A DNA stretch of 64,000 nucleotides from Eubacterium sp. (lineage in GTDB: Bacteria > Bacillota > Clostridia > Lachnospirales > Lachnospiraceae), in assembly GCA_017480495.1 (NCBI GenBank), contig JAFVAQ010000026.1:1-64000 (forward strand). Reading direction: 5' to 3'. Of the stretch, positions 27,583-37,304 are shown piece after piece. A program made the position numbers and the translations under genes. Below the pieces are notes generated by a model. It saw only the letters and a list, made by a program, of their open reading frames with translations. It was not told the DNA's origin and searched no databases. How positions within the stretch are numbered: position 1 is the stretch's first letter; each line of letters starts with the position of its first letter.

Positions 27583-27665
27583 TATATTAATCCTATGACA
27601 ATTACGGCTATTCCAAGAACGACCATAATTATTCCATTCCTTCTGACCTTTTTACATACAAAGTT

Positions 27666-27674
27666 ATTATATCA
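27666..27674 (-). promoter_or_regulatory. Extended -10 promoter for the DUF5662-dnaE operon
   Basis: TGATATAAT on the minus strand, 84 bp before the DUF5662 start, with no good -35. The 84-bp leader contains a 14-codon hydrophobic open frame from an ATG that lacks a convincing ribosome binding site. Confidence 0.5.
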
Positions 27675-27739
27675 CCTTAGCGTAATTCTTTCATTCAAAA
27701 ATAATAATAATTTGCATATATCTTTATTTTGTAAAACAG

Positions 27740-27790
27740 AAAAATAGATGTGTAAAGAGGGGCATTTCACATGCACCTTTCTACACATCT
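27740..27790 (-). terminator. Terminator of the desulfoferrodoxin gene
   Basis: AGATGTGTAGAAAGG pairs with CCTCTTTACACATCT, then ATTTTTCTGTTTT follows on the minus strand. Confidence 0.85.
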
Positions 27791-27815
27791 ACTTATAATT
27801 TCTAGTCTCTAAGTT

Positions 27816-28190
27816 TTAAACCTCTGCCTTCCACAGACCGTGAAGATTGCAATATTCATAAGCTGCTGTAACCTTGTCACCATCAACGATAGCAAACTTA
27901 GCAACTGGCTCATCTCCAGGAGAGAGAATCTTGCGCTGTCTTCCCTGCTCTGTCTCAAGTGTAATCCACTGGATGTAATGAGCATCCATCATTGGATGTT
28001 CTACAGAACCAACCTTAACTGTAACTATATTTCCATCTATCTCAATTACAGGAACATGCTTCTCTCCTGCTGCGTCTGTTGTATTAGGAACTATTTCAAC
28101 CATAGTCTCGCCGCAGCATTTAACATCGCATGCATCCTTGTTAAGATATGTGATCATATTGCCACATTTTGTACATTTAAATACCTTCAT
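27816..28190 (-). CDS. dfx: Desulfoferrodoxin (two-iron superoxide reductase)
   Basis: 124 aa, full length. The N-terminal desulforedoxin domain binds Fe through Cys6, Cys9, Cys25 and Cys26. The catalytic Fe(His)4Cys site is given by His45 (with Glu43-Lys44 as in the active EKH motif), His65, His71, Cys114 and His117. It reduces superoxide to peroxide in the cytoplasm of anaerobes without making oxygen. It is monocistronic, with its own promoter and terminator, as expected for a stress gene. No peroxidase partner is adjacent. Confidence 0.97.
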   Translation of the reverse strand: MKVFKCTKCGNMITYLNKDACDVKCCGETMVEIVPNTTDAAGEKHVPVIEIDGNIVTVKVGSVEHPMMDAHYIQWITLETEQGRQRKILSPGDEPVAKFAIVDGDKVTAAYEYCNLHGLWKAEV

Positions 28191-28257
28191 TTGTAATCCT
28201 CCTTCGTGTTTTAAGTCTCATTTATTTGAATTTTTTTGTTTTGTTACTACAACTAAT

Positions 28258-28286
28258 ATTTTAACATAAGTACGCTTCATAGTGAA
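28258..28286 (-). promoter_or_regulatory. Candidate promoter of the desulfoferrodoxin gene
   Basis: TTCACT, 17-bp spacer, TAAAAT on the minus strand, about 60 bp before the dfx start; AGGAGG ribosome binding site follows. Confidence 0.55.
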
Positions 28287-28342
28287 ACAGAAAATCATCA
28301 TAATATTGACTAACTGGAAACAGAAAATAGTCGCAAAAACAT

Positions 28343-28371
28343 TTGAGAAAAGAGTCCCTTTATGGTATAGT
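28343..28371 (+). promoter_or_regulatory. Promoter of tRNA-Thr
   Basis: TTGAGA, 17-bp spacer, TATAGT, ending 11 bp before the mature tRNA 5' end. Confidence 0.8.
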
Positions 28372-28382
28372 ATCGCTTGTAT

Positions 28383-28455
<73 letters not shown>

Positions 28456-28527
28456 TTTTATTTTACTCTCAATTATATTTGAATTATATATTTGGATAAT
28501 TTTGAGGGGGTTGAGGAGAATCACAAG

Positions 28528-29121
28528 ATGGAATATAACTTTTTTGCTACTATATCCAGAATGAAATATATAGACAGATGGGCGCTGATGCGTAACTCTC
28601 GAAACGAGAATCTAAGTGAGCATAGCCTAGAAGTTGCTATGATAGCCCATGCACTTTGCGTTATAGGAAATGCGCGTTATGAAAGAAATCTAAATGCTGA
28701 CAGAGCCGCTCTCATTGGTCTATATCATGACTCATCTGAAATAATAACCGGCGATATGCCAACACCTGTAAAGTATTATAATCCTGAGATCAAGGATGCT
28801 TATAAACAGGTCGAGAAAATAGCTGAATATAAGCTACTCGAAAAGCTTCCAGCAGATCTTAGACCTGCCTTCGAAGAGATTTATAAATCAACTAATTCTG
28901 CCGAAGATAAATATATGCGTAGACTAGTTAAGGCTGCCGACAAGCTCTCCGCCTACATCAAATGTATCGAAGAAGAAAAAGCCGGCAACACAGAGTTTTC
29001 AACTGCTAAAGAATCTGTCGGCAAAGCAATCGAGAAGCTCAGATCCGAACTGCCTGAGGTGGATGACTTCGTAAAAGAATTCCTACCACCATACGGTAAA
29101 ACCCTCGACGAACTCTCATAA
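28528..29121 (+). CDS. YfbR-like HD-domain 5'-deoxynucleotidase
   Basis: 197 aa from the ATG at 28528, chosen because GAGGAG lies 9 nt upstream; an in-frame TTG 12 codons earlier lacks one. HD-domain metal ligands: histidine in NLSEHSLEVAMIAHAL, the HD pair in LYHDSSEIITGDMPTPVKYY, and the late aspartate in KAADKLSAY. This matches E. coli YfbR, which dephosphorylates deoxynucleoside monophosphates. It converges on ftsH, with a large hairpin repeat between them. Confidence 0.88.
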   Translation: MEYNFFATISRMKYIDRWALMRNSRNENLSEHSLEVAMIAHALCVIGNARYERNLNADRAALIGLYHDSSEIITGDMPTPVKYYNPEIKDAYKQVEKIAEYKLLEKLPADLRPAFEEIYKSTNSAEDKYMRRLVKAADKLSAYIKCIEEEKAGNTEFSTAKESVGKAIEKLRSELPEVDDFVKEFLPPYGKTLDELS

Positions 29122-29137
29122 TGAGTATTTTGGGTCG

Positions 29138-29210
29138 GATGAGTATATAGGGACGGTTCTCATTTACTCATTAAAAATGAGTAAATGAGAACCGTCCCTA
29201 TATACTCATC
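29138..29210. repeat. 35-bp perfect inverted repeat with GAACCGTCCC core
   Basis: Arms 29138-29172 and 29176-29210 are perfect complements around a 3-nt loop. Each arm contains GGGACGGTTCTCATTTACTC or its complement. Lying between the convergent yfbR-like gene and ftsH, the hairpin could serve as a two-way transcription stop, though long T runs are lacking. It belongs to the same repeat family as 29230-29284 and 39305-39363. Confidence 0.9.
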
Positions 29211-29229
29211 TATCATCATAAATAAAAAA

Positions 29230-29284
29230 GTGAGTAAATAAGAACCGTCCCTATTTACTCAAGAACCGTCCCTATTTACTCACT
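29230..29284. repeat. Tandem copies of hairpin repeat with GAACCGTCCC core
   Basis: Two direct copies of AGAACCGTCCCTATTTACTCA (29241-29261 and 29262-29282). The first is preceded by GTGAGTAAATA, so GAGTAAATA pairs with TATTTACTC around the AGAACCGTCCC core. They lie 10 bp before the ftsH stop codon on the minus strand. Confidence 0.9.
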
Positions 29285-29292
29285 TAATTTTT

Positions 29293-31533
29293 TTATTCCC
29301 AAGGCATTTTTGGTTTTGATTCGCCGTCCTGACTATCACTTTCGGTGCTGTCGACATTTTCCTCTTCTTTAGGCTCAGTTGTTTCATTTTCAACTGGAGC
29401 TACTGTTTCAGAAGTTGTCTCAGGAGCCGTCTCTTCTGGCTCTATTTCTTCGTCATCGTTTAGGAGCTCGTCTCTACGTTTCTCGAACTCGGCACTGGCA
29501 AATACTTTGTATTTATCCTTGTCTTTTTCTTTTTTCTTTTTGGCTTTCTTGACCTTAGCCTTTACCTTTTCCTTGGTCTTTTCAGCAAGAGACTTTACTT
29601 TGAAAGTCTTAGTAATATCTCCTGATGTAAGGGAATCTCCCTTATCGACCTTTGGCATCACACCGCCTGTTACCTGATTAAAGATATCCATGAACTCTTT
29701 ACCAGTAATAGACTCGTGATCTATCAGATAAGTAGCTATCGCATCAAGTATAGCGATATTCTCTGAGAGCAGCTTGTAAGCCTTAGCATAGCCATTATTA
29801 ATGATCTTGCGAACTTCTTCGTCAATCATGGTTGCTGTCTCATCAGAACACTCAAGCACTCTTCTACGATCCAGATACTCTCCGGTTATACCCTCGAGCT
29901 GAACCATTCCGAATCTATCGGACATACCATACATGGTAACCATTGCTCTGGCTGTCTTGGTAGCCTGCTCTATATCATTTGAAGCACCATTTGTAACTGA
30001 TGGGAACTTCAGTGCTTCTGCAGCACGTCCACCCATTGTTATAACGATATCTGCTTCCATCTCTGCCTTTGTCTGCAGATTCTTCTCTTCCTCTGGAGCC
30101 TGCCATACATATCCAAGAGAACCTTTTGTTCTTGGAACGATAGTAATCTTCTGAACCGGCATTGTATTCTTCTGAAGCATCGTAAGGAGTGCATGTCCTG
30201 CCTCATGATAAGCTACAACGCTCTTCTCATCAGCAGATAAAATGTTATTCTTCTTCTCCTTACCAGCAAATACAACCTCAATGGATTCAAGAATATCTGT
30301 CTGAGAAACAAATCTTCTGCCTTTTCTTACAGCTGTAAGAGCCGCTTCATTGATAATGTTCTCCAGATCAGCACCTACTGAACCGCTAGTTACATTTGCT
30401 ATTTCCTTTAGATCAACCGTCTCGTCGAGCTTGACATCCTTAGCATGAACCTTCAGGATATCTTCTCTACCCTTGAGATCAGGTCTCTCAACTATTACTC
30501 TTCTATCAAAACGACCAGGTCTCAGAAGTGCCTTATCCAGAACTTCAGGTCTGTTAGTTGCAGCAAGGATAATGATACCCTTAGAGGAATCAAATCCGTC
30601 CATTTCAGATAAGAGCTGATTCAGTGTCTGCTCACGCTCAGAATCTCCGCCCATGTGACGGGTATCTCTGCTTCGACCTATAGCATCTATCTCGTCTATG
30701 AAAATGATACAAGGCGCCTTCGTATTTGCCTGTTTGAAAAGGTCTCTAACACGGGAAGCACCTACACCGACATACATCTCTACGAACTCGGAACCTGACA
30801 TAGAGAAGAAGGGAACTCCAGCTTCTCCGGCTACAGCCTTTGCTAAAAGTGTCTTACCAGTTCCTGGAGGGCCCACCAGAAGTGCACCCTTAGGAAGTCT
30901 TGCACCGATTTCCAGATATTTCTTTGGCTCCTTAAGGAAGTCAACCATCTCAGTAAGAGATTCCTTAGCTTCTTCCTCGCCGGCTACATCATCAAATGTA
31001 ACTCCAGTATTCTTTGTCATATCATATAGCTTCGCGTTGGACTTTCCAACATTCATGATTCCACCAGAACCACCTGCTATACGTCTCATGATAAGCATTG
31101 TAATGAAGTACATTACAGCTATCAGTATAATGTAATACAGAACCTGACTGAGTATTGCATTTCCGCCTTCATCCACTGCTGTGAACTCAACGTCTGCCTT
31201 CTCCAGTCTGTCTACCAGACGGTAGTCATCTGTTCTAATACAATAATAAGTTACATTCTCAACATTCTTATCTTCAAATATAGGTGTGAACTTAATCTTC
31301 TTCTCATATATCTTCACATTCTTGACATTTCCGTCTTCCAGCATCTGAATGAATTCGTTGTAGTTTACCTTCTCTTCACCAGAGCTTTTATAGGTATTAA
31401 ATGCCATAAGGAAAATAATCGAAAGAATAACAGCTATAACCACGCCACCTATAATGCTATTGAAGCCACCTGGTTGTTTCTTGTTGTTATTGTTGTCGTT
31501 ATTATTATTCTGATTGTTGTTATTTTCTTCCAT
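29293..31533 (-). CDS. ftsH: ATP-dependent zinc metalloprotease FtsH
   Basis: 746 aa, about 100 longer than usual. An Asn-rich N-terminus, TM1 (about 25-46), an extracytoplasmic domain, TM2 (about 130-150), AAA+ module with [19 protein letters not shown] and the SRH region [20 protein letters not shown], and the protease with HEAGH. The C-terminal 110 residues are a charged Lys/Glu-rich, then Glu/Thr/Ser-rich tail with no domain. It degrades misfolded membrane and some regulatory proteins. It follows glyA by 25 bp. Confidence 0.97.
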   Translation of the reverse strand: MEENNNNQNNNNDNNNNKKQPGGFNSIIGGVVIAVILSIIFLMAFNTYKSSGEEKVNYNEFIQMLEDGNVKNVKIYEKKIKFTPIFEDKNVENVTYYCIRTDDYRLVDRLEKADVEFTAVDEGGNAILSQVLYYIILIAVMYFITMLIMRRIAGGSGGIMNVGKSNAKLYDMTKNTGVTFDDVAGEEEAKESLTEMVDFLKEPKKYLEIGARLPKGALLVGPPGTGKTLLAKAVAGEAGVPFFSMSGSEFVEMYVGVGASRVRDLFKQANTKAPCIIFIDEIDAIGRSRDTRHMGGDSEREQTLNQLLSEMDGFDSSKGIIILAATNRPEVLDKALLRPGRFDRRVIVERPDLKGREDILKVHAKDVKLDETVDLKEIANVTSGSVGADLENIINEAALTAVRKGRRFVSQTDILESIEVVFAGKEKKNNILSADEKSVVAYHEAGHALLTMLQKNTMPVQKITIVPRTKGSLGYVWQAPEEEKNLQTKAEMEADIVITMGGRAAEALKFPSVTNGASNDIEQATKTARAMVTMYGMSDRFGMVQLEGITGEYLDRRRVLECSDETATMIDEEVRKIINNGYAKAYKLLSENIAILDAIATYLIDHESITGKEFMDIFNQVTGGVMPKVDKGDSLTSGDITKTFKVKSLAEKTKEKVKAKVKKAKKKKEKDKDKYKVFASAEFEKRRDELLNDDEEIEPEETAPETTSETVAPVENETTEPKEEENVDSTESDSQDGESKPKMPWE

Positions 31534-31558
31534 GTCTTACTTTCTGTTTTACTAATAA

Positions 31559-32794
31559 TTACTTATAAAGTGGGTACTTATCTGTAATGCTCTTAACAAG
31601 CGCCTCAGCTGCAGCACTATCCTTATCAAGAATAGCAGCCTTAAATGCATCTGCGATAGTATACATATCTTCCTTAACTGCTCCACGAGTTGTAACTGCA
31701 GGAGTACCAACTCTAATACCACTTGTTACGAATGGTGACTGTGGATCATTTGGAACTGTATTCTTGTTAACAGTTATACGCACCTCATCAAGTGCCTTCT
31801 CAACCTCTTTACCTGTAAGTCCAAGCTTCTTAAGGTCAACGAGCATCAGGTGATTATCTGTACCACCAGATACGATATCAAATCCTCTATCCTGAAGAGC
31901 TGCTGCAAGTGTTGCAGCATTTTCAACTACTCTACCCATGTAATCCTTGTAATCCTGTGAAAGAGCTTCCTTGAAGCACACAGCCTTACCAGCGATAACA
32001 TGCATCAGAGGACCACCCTGGATACCAGGGAAAATAGCCTTGTTGAAGTTATACTTAGCATTAACTTCTTCGCTACAAAGGATCATACCACCTCTTGGTC
32101 CACGAAGAGTCTTATGAGTTGTTGTTGTTGTGATGTCCGCATATGGGATAGGGCTCATGTGATATCCTGCAGCAACAAGACCAGCGATATGTGCCATATC
32201 TACCATAAGAACTGCACCAACCTCATCTGCGATCTCACGCATCTTCTTGAAGTCTATCTCTCTTGCATAAGCTGAAGCACCAGCAACGATAAGCTTTGGA
32301 CGAGCCTCCTTAGCTATAGCAAGTACATTATCATAATCAATACGTCCCTCATCATTTACTCCGTAAGGAACACAGTTGAAATATTTACCTGACATATTTA
32401 CAGGTGAACCGTGTGTCAGATGTCCGCCGTGGTCAAGGTTCATTCCCATAAATGTATCTCCAGGATTCATTACTGCGAAGAATACAGCCATGTTAGCCTG
32501 AGCACCTGAGTGAGGCTGAACGTTAGCATACTCAGCACCAAACAGTTCCTTAGCTCTATCTCTTGCAAGATCCTCAACTACGTCCACATACTGGCATCCA
32601 CCGTAGTATCTCTTACCTGGATAACCTTCTGCATATTTATTTGTAAGGTGACTTCCCATTGCAGACATTACTGCTTTAGAAGCTATATTCTCTGAAGCAA
32701 TAAGCTCGAGATTGTCATTCTGACGATTCCACTCGTCAGTCATGGCTGCTGCCACCTCAGGGTCTACTTTCTTGATTTCCTCAAAATCAAACAT
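31559..32794 (-). CDS. glyA: Serine hydroxymethyltransferase GlyA
   Basis: 411 aa from the ATG at 32794, which sits 8 nt after GGAGG; an ATG two codons earlier abuts that site. PLP-dependent fold type [39 protein letters not shown], and [15 protein letters not shown] with the Schiff-base lysine. It interconverts serine and glycine and charges tetrahydrofolate with one-carbon units. It probably shares a transcript with ftsH. Confidence 0.97.
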   Translation of the reverse strand: MFDFEEIKKVDPEVAAAMTDEWNRQNDNLELIASENIASKAVMSAMGSHLTNKYAEGYPGKRYYGGCQYVDVVEDLARDRAKELFGAEYANVQPHSGAQANMAVFFAVMNPGDTFMGMNLDHGGHLTHGSPVNMSGKYFNCVPYGVNDEGRIDYDNVLAIAKEARPKLIVAGASAYAREIDFKKMREIADEVGAVLMVDMAHIAGLVAAGYHMSPIPYADITTTTTHKTLRGPRGGMILCSEEVNAKYNFNKAIFPGIQGGPLMHVIAGKAVCFKEALSQDYKDYMGRVVENAATLAAALQDRGFDIVSGGTDNHLMLVDLKKLGLTGKEVEKALDEVRITVNKNTVPNDPQSPFVTSGIRVGTPAVTTRGAVKEDMYTIADAFKAAILDKDSAAAEALVKSITDKYPLYK

Positions 32795-32839
32795 TTTCAT
32801 TTCCTCCGTAATGATTATTTATATTTACTGTTTTATTAT

Positions 32840-32870
32840 AAAGATTCTTTGGGCGCCGCCCTCAGAATGA
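32840..32870. repeat. Copy of dispersed GTCATTCTGA-type intergenic repeat
   Basis: Between cobB and glyA the minus strand reads GTCATTCTGAGGGCGGC then GCCCAAAGAATCTT, an imperfect hairpin with the GTCATTCTGAG...AGAATC ends of the common repeat. Confidence 0.5.
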
Positions 32871-32905
32871 CATTATATCTTGCTACTAATCTTAGATAGA
32901 GCTTA

Positions 32906-33676
32906 TTATACTTCTATCTGAGATAGAACTTCTCCTATCTTGTCATGTATGACGATGTCCGCCTGAGCATCTCTACCCGTTGATGCCATATTCAGAACTG
33001 CCAGGTGCTTGCCCCCAAAGTAATTAACGAAGCTTGCTGCGGGATAAACAACAAGTGAAGTTCCTCCAATAATCAGCATGTCCGCCTTGGAAATGTGCTC
33101 AATGGCGCGACTGATAACATAGTTATCAAGTCCCTCCTCATAAAGAACAACATCTGGTCTAACCAGACCACCGCAGACCTTTCCATCCACTACATTGTCA
33201 CACTTTGGAACACCCTCTGAAGCAAGTATATACTTCACCCCGGCATGAACATCTTCTTCCGTACTACTGTACTCTTTCCCGCACTTAGTGCAGTAGTTTC
33301 TAAGCACAGACCCGTGAAGCTCAAGAACCTCTTTGCTTCCAGCTGCCTGATGGAGCCCATCAATATTCTGAGTTATGACCGCCTTCAGCTTTCCTGCCTT
33401 CTCCATCTCTGCCAGCTTATAATGCGCAGCATTTGGCTTTGCATCTGGCGCCAGCATCTTGTCCTTGTAGAACTCATAGAAATCTTCAGTCTTATGCACC
33501 AAAAATGTATGACTAACGATTTCTTCTGGTGGATACTTATATTTCTGATTATATAGTCCATCCTGACTTCTGAAATCAGGAATTCCGCTTTCAGTAGAAA
33601 CTCCCGCCCCACCAAAGAATACTATATAATTAGATTCATTGATTGCATCTTGTAACGCCTGTATATTCTCCGTCAT
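32906..33676 (-). CDS. cobB: NAD-dependent protein deacylase (sirtuin) CobB
   Basis: 256 aa. GGAGVSTESGIPDFRS (NAD binding), TQNIDGLHQAAGS, ELHGSV with the catalytic histidine, a zinc ribbon (CTKCGK, then CDN and VCGG cysteines), and GTSLVVYPAASF are all present. It removes acyl groups from lysines with NAD. The start overlaps the cdaR stop (ATGA), which is an unusual neighbour: the cda locus is more often followed by glmM. A functional link with c-di-AMP is only a guess. Confidence 0.95.
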   Translation of the reverse strand: MTENIQALQDAINESNYIVFFGGAGVSTESGIPDFRSQDGLYNQKYKYPPEEIVSHTFLVHKTEDFYEFYKDKMLAPDAKPNAAHYKLAEMEKAGKLKAVITQNIDGLHQAAGSKEVLELHGSVLRNYCTKCGKEYSSTEEDVHAGVKYILASEGVPKCDNVVDGKVCGGLVRPDVVLYEEGLDNYVISRAIEHISKADMLIIGGTSLVVYPAASFVNYFGGKHLAVLNMASTGRDAQADIVIHDKIGEVLSQIEV

Positions 33677-34923
33677 TCTACTTTACTCACCTCGACCTTC
33701 ACACTATATGAATCATTGATCTCATATATATCCTTCGTGTCAAAATCAACAGTCATTTCATTTTCGCCTATATTCAAATCCTTAACGTTGATGCGAGGGT
33801 TGATATCATCAATTGTAAGTCCTGTTATATCCTCTTCAAAGCCGTTTAGCTTAACCTTGATGTTGTCAGGAGAAACGATGTCATAATTATAATCTGGATT
33901 TCCACCTATGATGCGTATCTTATTCTTTGCAACAGTAATATCCAGCTCCTTCATCGCCTCGATCTCCACATTGACCGCAAGATCACTTACGCTCTCATCC
34001 GCAAGGAATATGTCATTAGACAGATAATTAGTAAGATCAATATTCTTCTCAATATTTGTATCTGCATCAGTTACTATAATATCATTGATATCTATAGAAT
34101 CAATACTTTCCAGGTCTTCTGGAGCACCTGCAATAACGATTGAGGATGGCTCATAATTAATAGCCTTTATTCCATATCCATCCTTAAGCTTGCCGGCTGT
34201 ATTTACATTTATATTTACAGTCTTCGTCTGGTATATAGGTACATTTACGCTTACTGTGCTTGCTGAAAGGGAAATGTTATCCTTCTGAACAGCTGAACCG
34301 TAACCATCTATGCATCCAAGATTTACTATCTCGACTATGTCTTTCTCTGCACCAGAAACATCAATTACTGCCCTGGCTTCAACTATGTTTGCCAGCACCG
34401 ACTCAGGGCCTGTAACAGTGACCATATTTGGAGTAGGAACAGGGTTTCCTGCAGCATACCCCTCCTTGGCGTCGCCTGTAGTAATAACTCTGACCGGAAT
34501 ACTCTTCTCCGATTCCTCCTCTATACTGAGTGTTACGTACTGATTTACAGGAGTAATTGTCAGCTTCTTAGCTGAAGAGTTAGGTATATTCGAATTGGTA
34601 ATTACATCGATAGTTGTTGAGTTAGTAACCGAGAGATGTGACAGATCCGCGGTCGCCACGAAGTCATTTGCCTCAAGATTCTCCACTATCGATCTTGGTC
34701 CACGAACTATTATTTCAACAGATTCACCATCCGTTACATTATAGAGATTGCCATTTGCAATAATGGAATCCCCATTTATCATCTCAACCGGAATATCCGA
34801 AATAGTTTTTGTGACAACACCATCCTCGTAGTTCATTACTACAAACCACATGAGAAATGCAATCAGCAGAGCCAGCAGCTTCAGTCCGATATTGTCAAAA
34901 ATGTTTTTCTTCTTTTCCTTCAC
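33673..34923 (-). CDS. cdaR: CdaR (YbbR-domain regulator of diadenylate cyclase)
   Basis: 416 aa. One N-terminal TM helix (about 12-30, LKLLALLIAFLMWFVVMN), then four repeated extracellular YbbR domains, visible from repeated V-P-V and V-x-G-P-E-S motifs (SDIPVEMIN, EIIVRGPRSIVENL, VTVTGPESVLANI, SIVIAGAPEDLESI). It binds CdaA and tunes c-di-AMP production. It starts 3 bp after cdaA, matching the usual order. Confidence 0.93.
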   Translation of the reverse strand: MKEKKKNIFDNIGLKLLALLIAFLMWFVVMNYEDGVVTKTISDIPVEMINGDSIIANGNLYNVTDGESVEIIVRGPRSIVENLEANDFVATADLSHLSVTNSTTIDVITNSNIPNSSAKKLTITPVNQYVTLSIEEESEKSIPVRVITTGDAKEGYAAGNPVPTPNMVTVTGPESVLANIVEARAVIDVSGAEKDIVEIVNLGCIDGYGSAVQKDNISLSASTVSVNVPIYQTKTVNINVNTAGKLKDGYGIKAINYEPSSIVIAGAPEDLESIDSIDINDIIVTDADTNIEKNIDLTNYLSNDIFLADESVSDLAVNVEIEAMKELDITVAKNKIRIIGGNPDYNYDIVSPDNIKVKLNGFEEDITGLTIDDINPRINVKDLNIGENEMTVDFDTKDIYEINDSYSVKVEVSKVE

Positions 34924-34925
34924 TG

Positions 34926-35792
34926 CTACTGCCCTCCCTTCTTCAGGATGTTGGTCACAGCAGGTCTGTCATCTTTTGGAGGTTCCAGCTTGGACAGCTG
35001 ACGTCTAAGTCCATCCTCATCAAGATCCTGATAAAGCTGACCCTTGTATGCAACAGATATACCGCCTGTCTCTTCTGAAACTATGATAGTCATACTATCT
35101 GAAACCTCACTAATTCCGAGACCAGCTCTATGTCTGGTACCCAGAGACTTGGCTATATTCTTATTATCAGTAAGTGGCAGGTAGCAGGTAGCCGCTGCAA
35201 CTCTATTCTTCTGAATAATAACCGCACCATCATGAAGCGGTGTGTTCTTCTCAAAAATATTGATAAGAAGCTGCTGAGATACAACCGACTCCAGCTTGAT
35301 ACCTGTATCAATATATTCACCCATTGGTGTATCGTGTTCTATAACTATCAGCGCACCCGTCTTATCCTTTGCGAGCTGAACTGATGTTTTTACCAGCTCA
35401 TATATGGTCTTGTCGTTAAGAGCCTTTTCATCATTATTCTTACTTGCAAATGAACTAAAGAATCTGGAAATAATATTCTTTCTACCCAGCTCGTCCAGCG
35501 CACGTCTAAGCTCTGGCTGGAACAGAACAACGATTGCGAGCAGGAATACATTTATCAAGTTCTTGGCAATCCACAGAATGGTATTCAGCTTTACGATGGC
35601 CGCAAAAATGAGAAAAAGAGCCACCACAACTACACCCTTTACCAGGGTCCATGCTCGGCTCGTTTTCACCCACAATAACAAGTGGTAAATAATATATGCA
35701 ATTATGATGATATCCAACACATCTGTCCACTTAAGGTCTGGGAAATATATCCCGCTCAGATATGTATGGATAAAGGTACTAATTGCTTCCAT
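34926..35792 (-). CDS. cdaA: Diadenylate cyclase CdaA
   Basis: 288 aa from the ATG at 35792, which has GGTGGG 7 nt upstream. Three TM helices (about 25-45, 50-70, 75-95) precede the DAC domain with the two signature motifs: LHDGAVII (DGA) and GTRHRAGLGISE (RHR). It makes c-di-AMP from two ATP, controlling potassium, osmotic balance and the cell wall. It is second to last of the envelope-type genes in this operon before cdaR and cobB. Confidence 0.96.
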   Translation of the reverse strand: MEAISTFIHTYLSGIYFPDLKWTDVLDIIIIAYIIYHLLLWVKTSRAWTLVKGVVVVALFLIFAAIVKLNTILWIAKNLINVFLLAIVVLFQPELRRALDELGRKNIISRFFSSFASKNNDEKALNDKTIYELVKTSVQLAKDKTGALIVIEHDTPMGEYIDTGIKLESVVSQQLLINIFEKNTPLHDGAVIIQKNRVAAATCYLPLTDNKNIAKSLGTRHRAGLGISEVSDSMTIIVSEETGGISVAYKGQLYQDLDEDGLRRQLSKLEPPKDDRPAVTNILKKGGQ

Positions 35793-35812
35793 CAACTACC
35801 CACCTTTATTTA

Positions 35813-36733
35813 TTACTTATCCTCTTTCGCTGTCTTCTCTGAATCTATCTTCGGTACAGCCTTGACATAATAGTAATAGTCATCATCCTCAAACTGTACC
35901 CTTTCTGTATGCTGATAATCCAGGATACCCTGTCCAAATCTAACGATCAGTGCCAGGATTCCACCTACTATACTACCAACTAAAACCATCTGTATAGCAA
36001 CATCATGATGTGTAATATAGCCCGCCAGGATTGCTCCGAGAATATTCACTACGACACCCGCAGCCATAGCTATATAAAGCGCATAGCTATATGTGAACTT
36101 AGCAAGCACGCCAATAACAATGATTGTTATCACAAATGCTATAACTGTTGTATAAAGTTCCTTGTTACTTACGAGAACACCTGACAGCTGCTTAACTGCC
36201 TCGATCTCATTTTCAGCTGATTCTGTTTTCAGAAGCTCATGCACCTCAGCTGCACAAACTGAGAAGAAGTAAAGTACAACTCCACAAGCTGCAGGAATAG
36301 CACCGGCCAGACCTGCTATAACACCGATAATTATCGGAGCAGCAAATGGTATATGAAGCACATAGAAAACAGGAACCAAAAGTACTAAGTATGAATACTT
36401 AGGGAAGAATCTTGCAAATACGGCATAAATGATTACAAACAGAACCACAAATACTGCTCCCAGCTCTAAGGATACAGAGAAGGAATGAAGTGTCATAACA
36501 ACTCCCGCCATAAAGAACATGAAGCCGTCTGGCAGAAGTGCGCATAAAACAGCTAGAAGTATAGTAACCTCTGGCTTGGATGCAAGGCTGTTATAGCCGA
36601 ACATCTTCTGTATTGAAATGAATACTATAAGTGCCCAAACGAATCTGAGGATAGGAGTAATTATTTCATCCTGCTTCCTGCAGATATCTCTAAGCTTATT
36701 CTTCGCGTTGATTATCGCCTGCACTATCCTCAC
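35813..36733 (-). CDS. Conserved hypothetical polytopic membrane protein
   Basis: 306 aa with about eight hydrophobic segments between residues 28 and 265 (for example ILRFVWALIVFISIQ and TVIAFVITIIVIGVL) and a short charged C-terminus. No transporter signature is recognised. It overlaps the preceding small membrane protein gene by 38 bp and precedes cdaA by 20 bp, which suggests the two are linked to the c-di-AMP locus. The function is unknown. Confidence 0.8.
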   Translation of the reverse strand: MRIVQAIINAKNKLRDICRKQDEIITPILRFVWALIVFISIQKMFGYNSLASKPEVTILLAVLCALLPDGFMFFMAGVVMTLHSFSVSLELGAVFVVLFVIIYAVFARFFPKYSYLVLLVPVFYVLHIPFAAPIIIGVIAGLAGAIPAACGVVLYFFSVCAAEVHELLKTESAENEIEAVKQLSGVLVSNKELYTTVIAFVITIIVIGVLAKFTYSYALYIAMAAGVVVNILGAILAGYITHHDVAIQMVLVGSIVGGILALIVRFGQGILDYQHTERVQFEDDDYYYYVKAVPKIDSEKTAKEDK

Positions 36734-37217
36734 TCCTTTCTACTGGCATCTCTTCATCTAATTCATCGAAATCTCCACCGATACTACTGTAAACCTTTAC
36801 ACGTCCCTTAAGTACATCACTGTGGGCATCTTCCTTTTCATACAGCTTGATCAGTTTTCTAAGCATCCTGTTGTATTTAACAAGTCCCGGTCTAGCCTTC
36901 GAATATTTATAATTGTAAACAATAAAACCATATATATAGAATACAACCATTACTATTACATAACCGACCATGAGTCGTGAGATTAGTTTGAAGTAATCAA
37001 CGTGATTCAGATCCGCCATAATCTTCTCAAACTTAAGCAGTATATATACCGCAACTGTCAGCCAGTAAGCAAAGGTCGCAACAATAAGAGTCTTCAGGCA
37101 GCCATACTTAACGTAATCCTCTTTGTAGAAGTTACTCATAGCCAGGCCATCAAACTCTTCGTTTTGCTCATATATAGTGACTTTCGTCATTAGTTTTATC
37201 TTTTCTTCATCTAGCAT
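36696..37217 (-). CDS. Hypothetical small membrane protein
   Basis: 173 aa with two TM helices (about 36-60 and 80-105) and soluble ends; the C-terminus is acidic. It is the first gene of the operon that leads to cdaA, with GGAG before the start and a promoter at 37253-37281. The end overlaps the next membrane protein by 38 bp in another frame. No family recognised. Confidence 0.78.
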   Translation of the reverse strand: MLDEEKIKLMTKVTIYEQNEEFDGLAMSNFYKEDYVKYGCLKTLIVATFAYWLTVAVYILLKFEKIMADLNHVDYFKLISRLMVGYVIVMVVFYIYGFIVYNYKYSKARPGLVKYNRMLRKLIKLYEKEDAHSDVLKGRVKVYSSIGGDFDELDEEMPVERSEDSAGDNQREE

Positions 37218-37252
37218 TCTATATCTCCTAAAGGAACACCATACACGTCAAT

Positions 37253-37281
37253 ATGATATTCCATCTAGAGTTAAAAATCAA
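37253..37281 (-). promoter_or_regulatory. Promoter of the cdaA-cdaR-cobB operon
   Basis: TTGATT, 17-bp spacer, TATCAT on the minus strand, about 35 bp before the first gene. Confidence 0.65.
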
Positions 37282-37304
37282 GGGGCGAGGGCGTTCTAGT
37301 TTGA

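Noticed and set aside
27595-27640. 14-codon hydrophobic peptide before the DUF5662 gene (MVVLGIAVIVIGLI)
   Set aside because: Placed in the leader, but the AGAAGG is too far from its ATG and the frame has no upstream start; could be chance in AT-rich DNA.
29230-29284. Direct repeats resembling a CRISPR fragment
   Set aside because: The two copies are directly adjacent with no spacers and the stem is self-complementary, so it is a hairpin repeat, not a CRISPR array.
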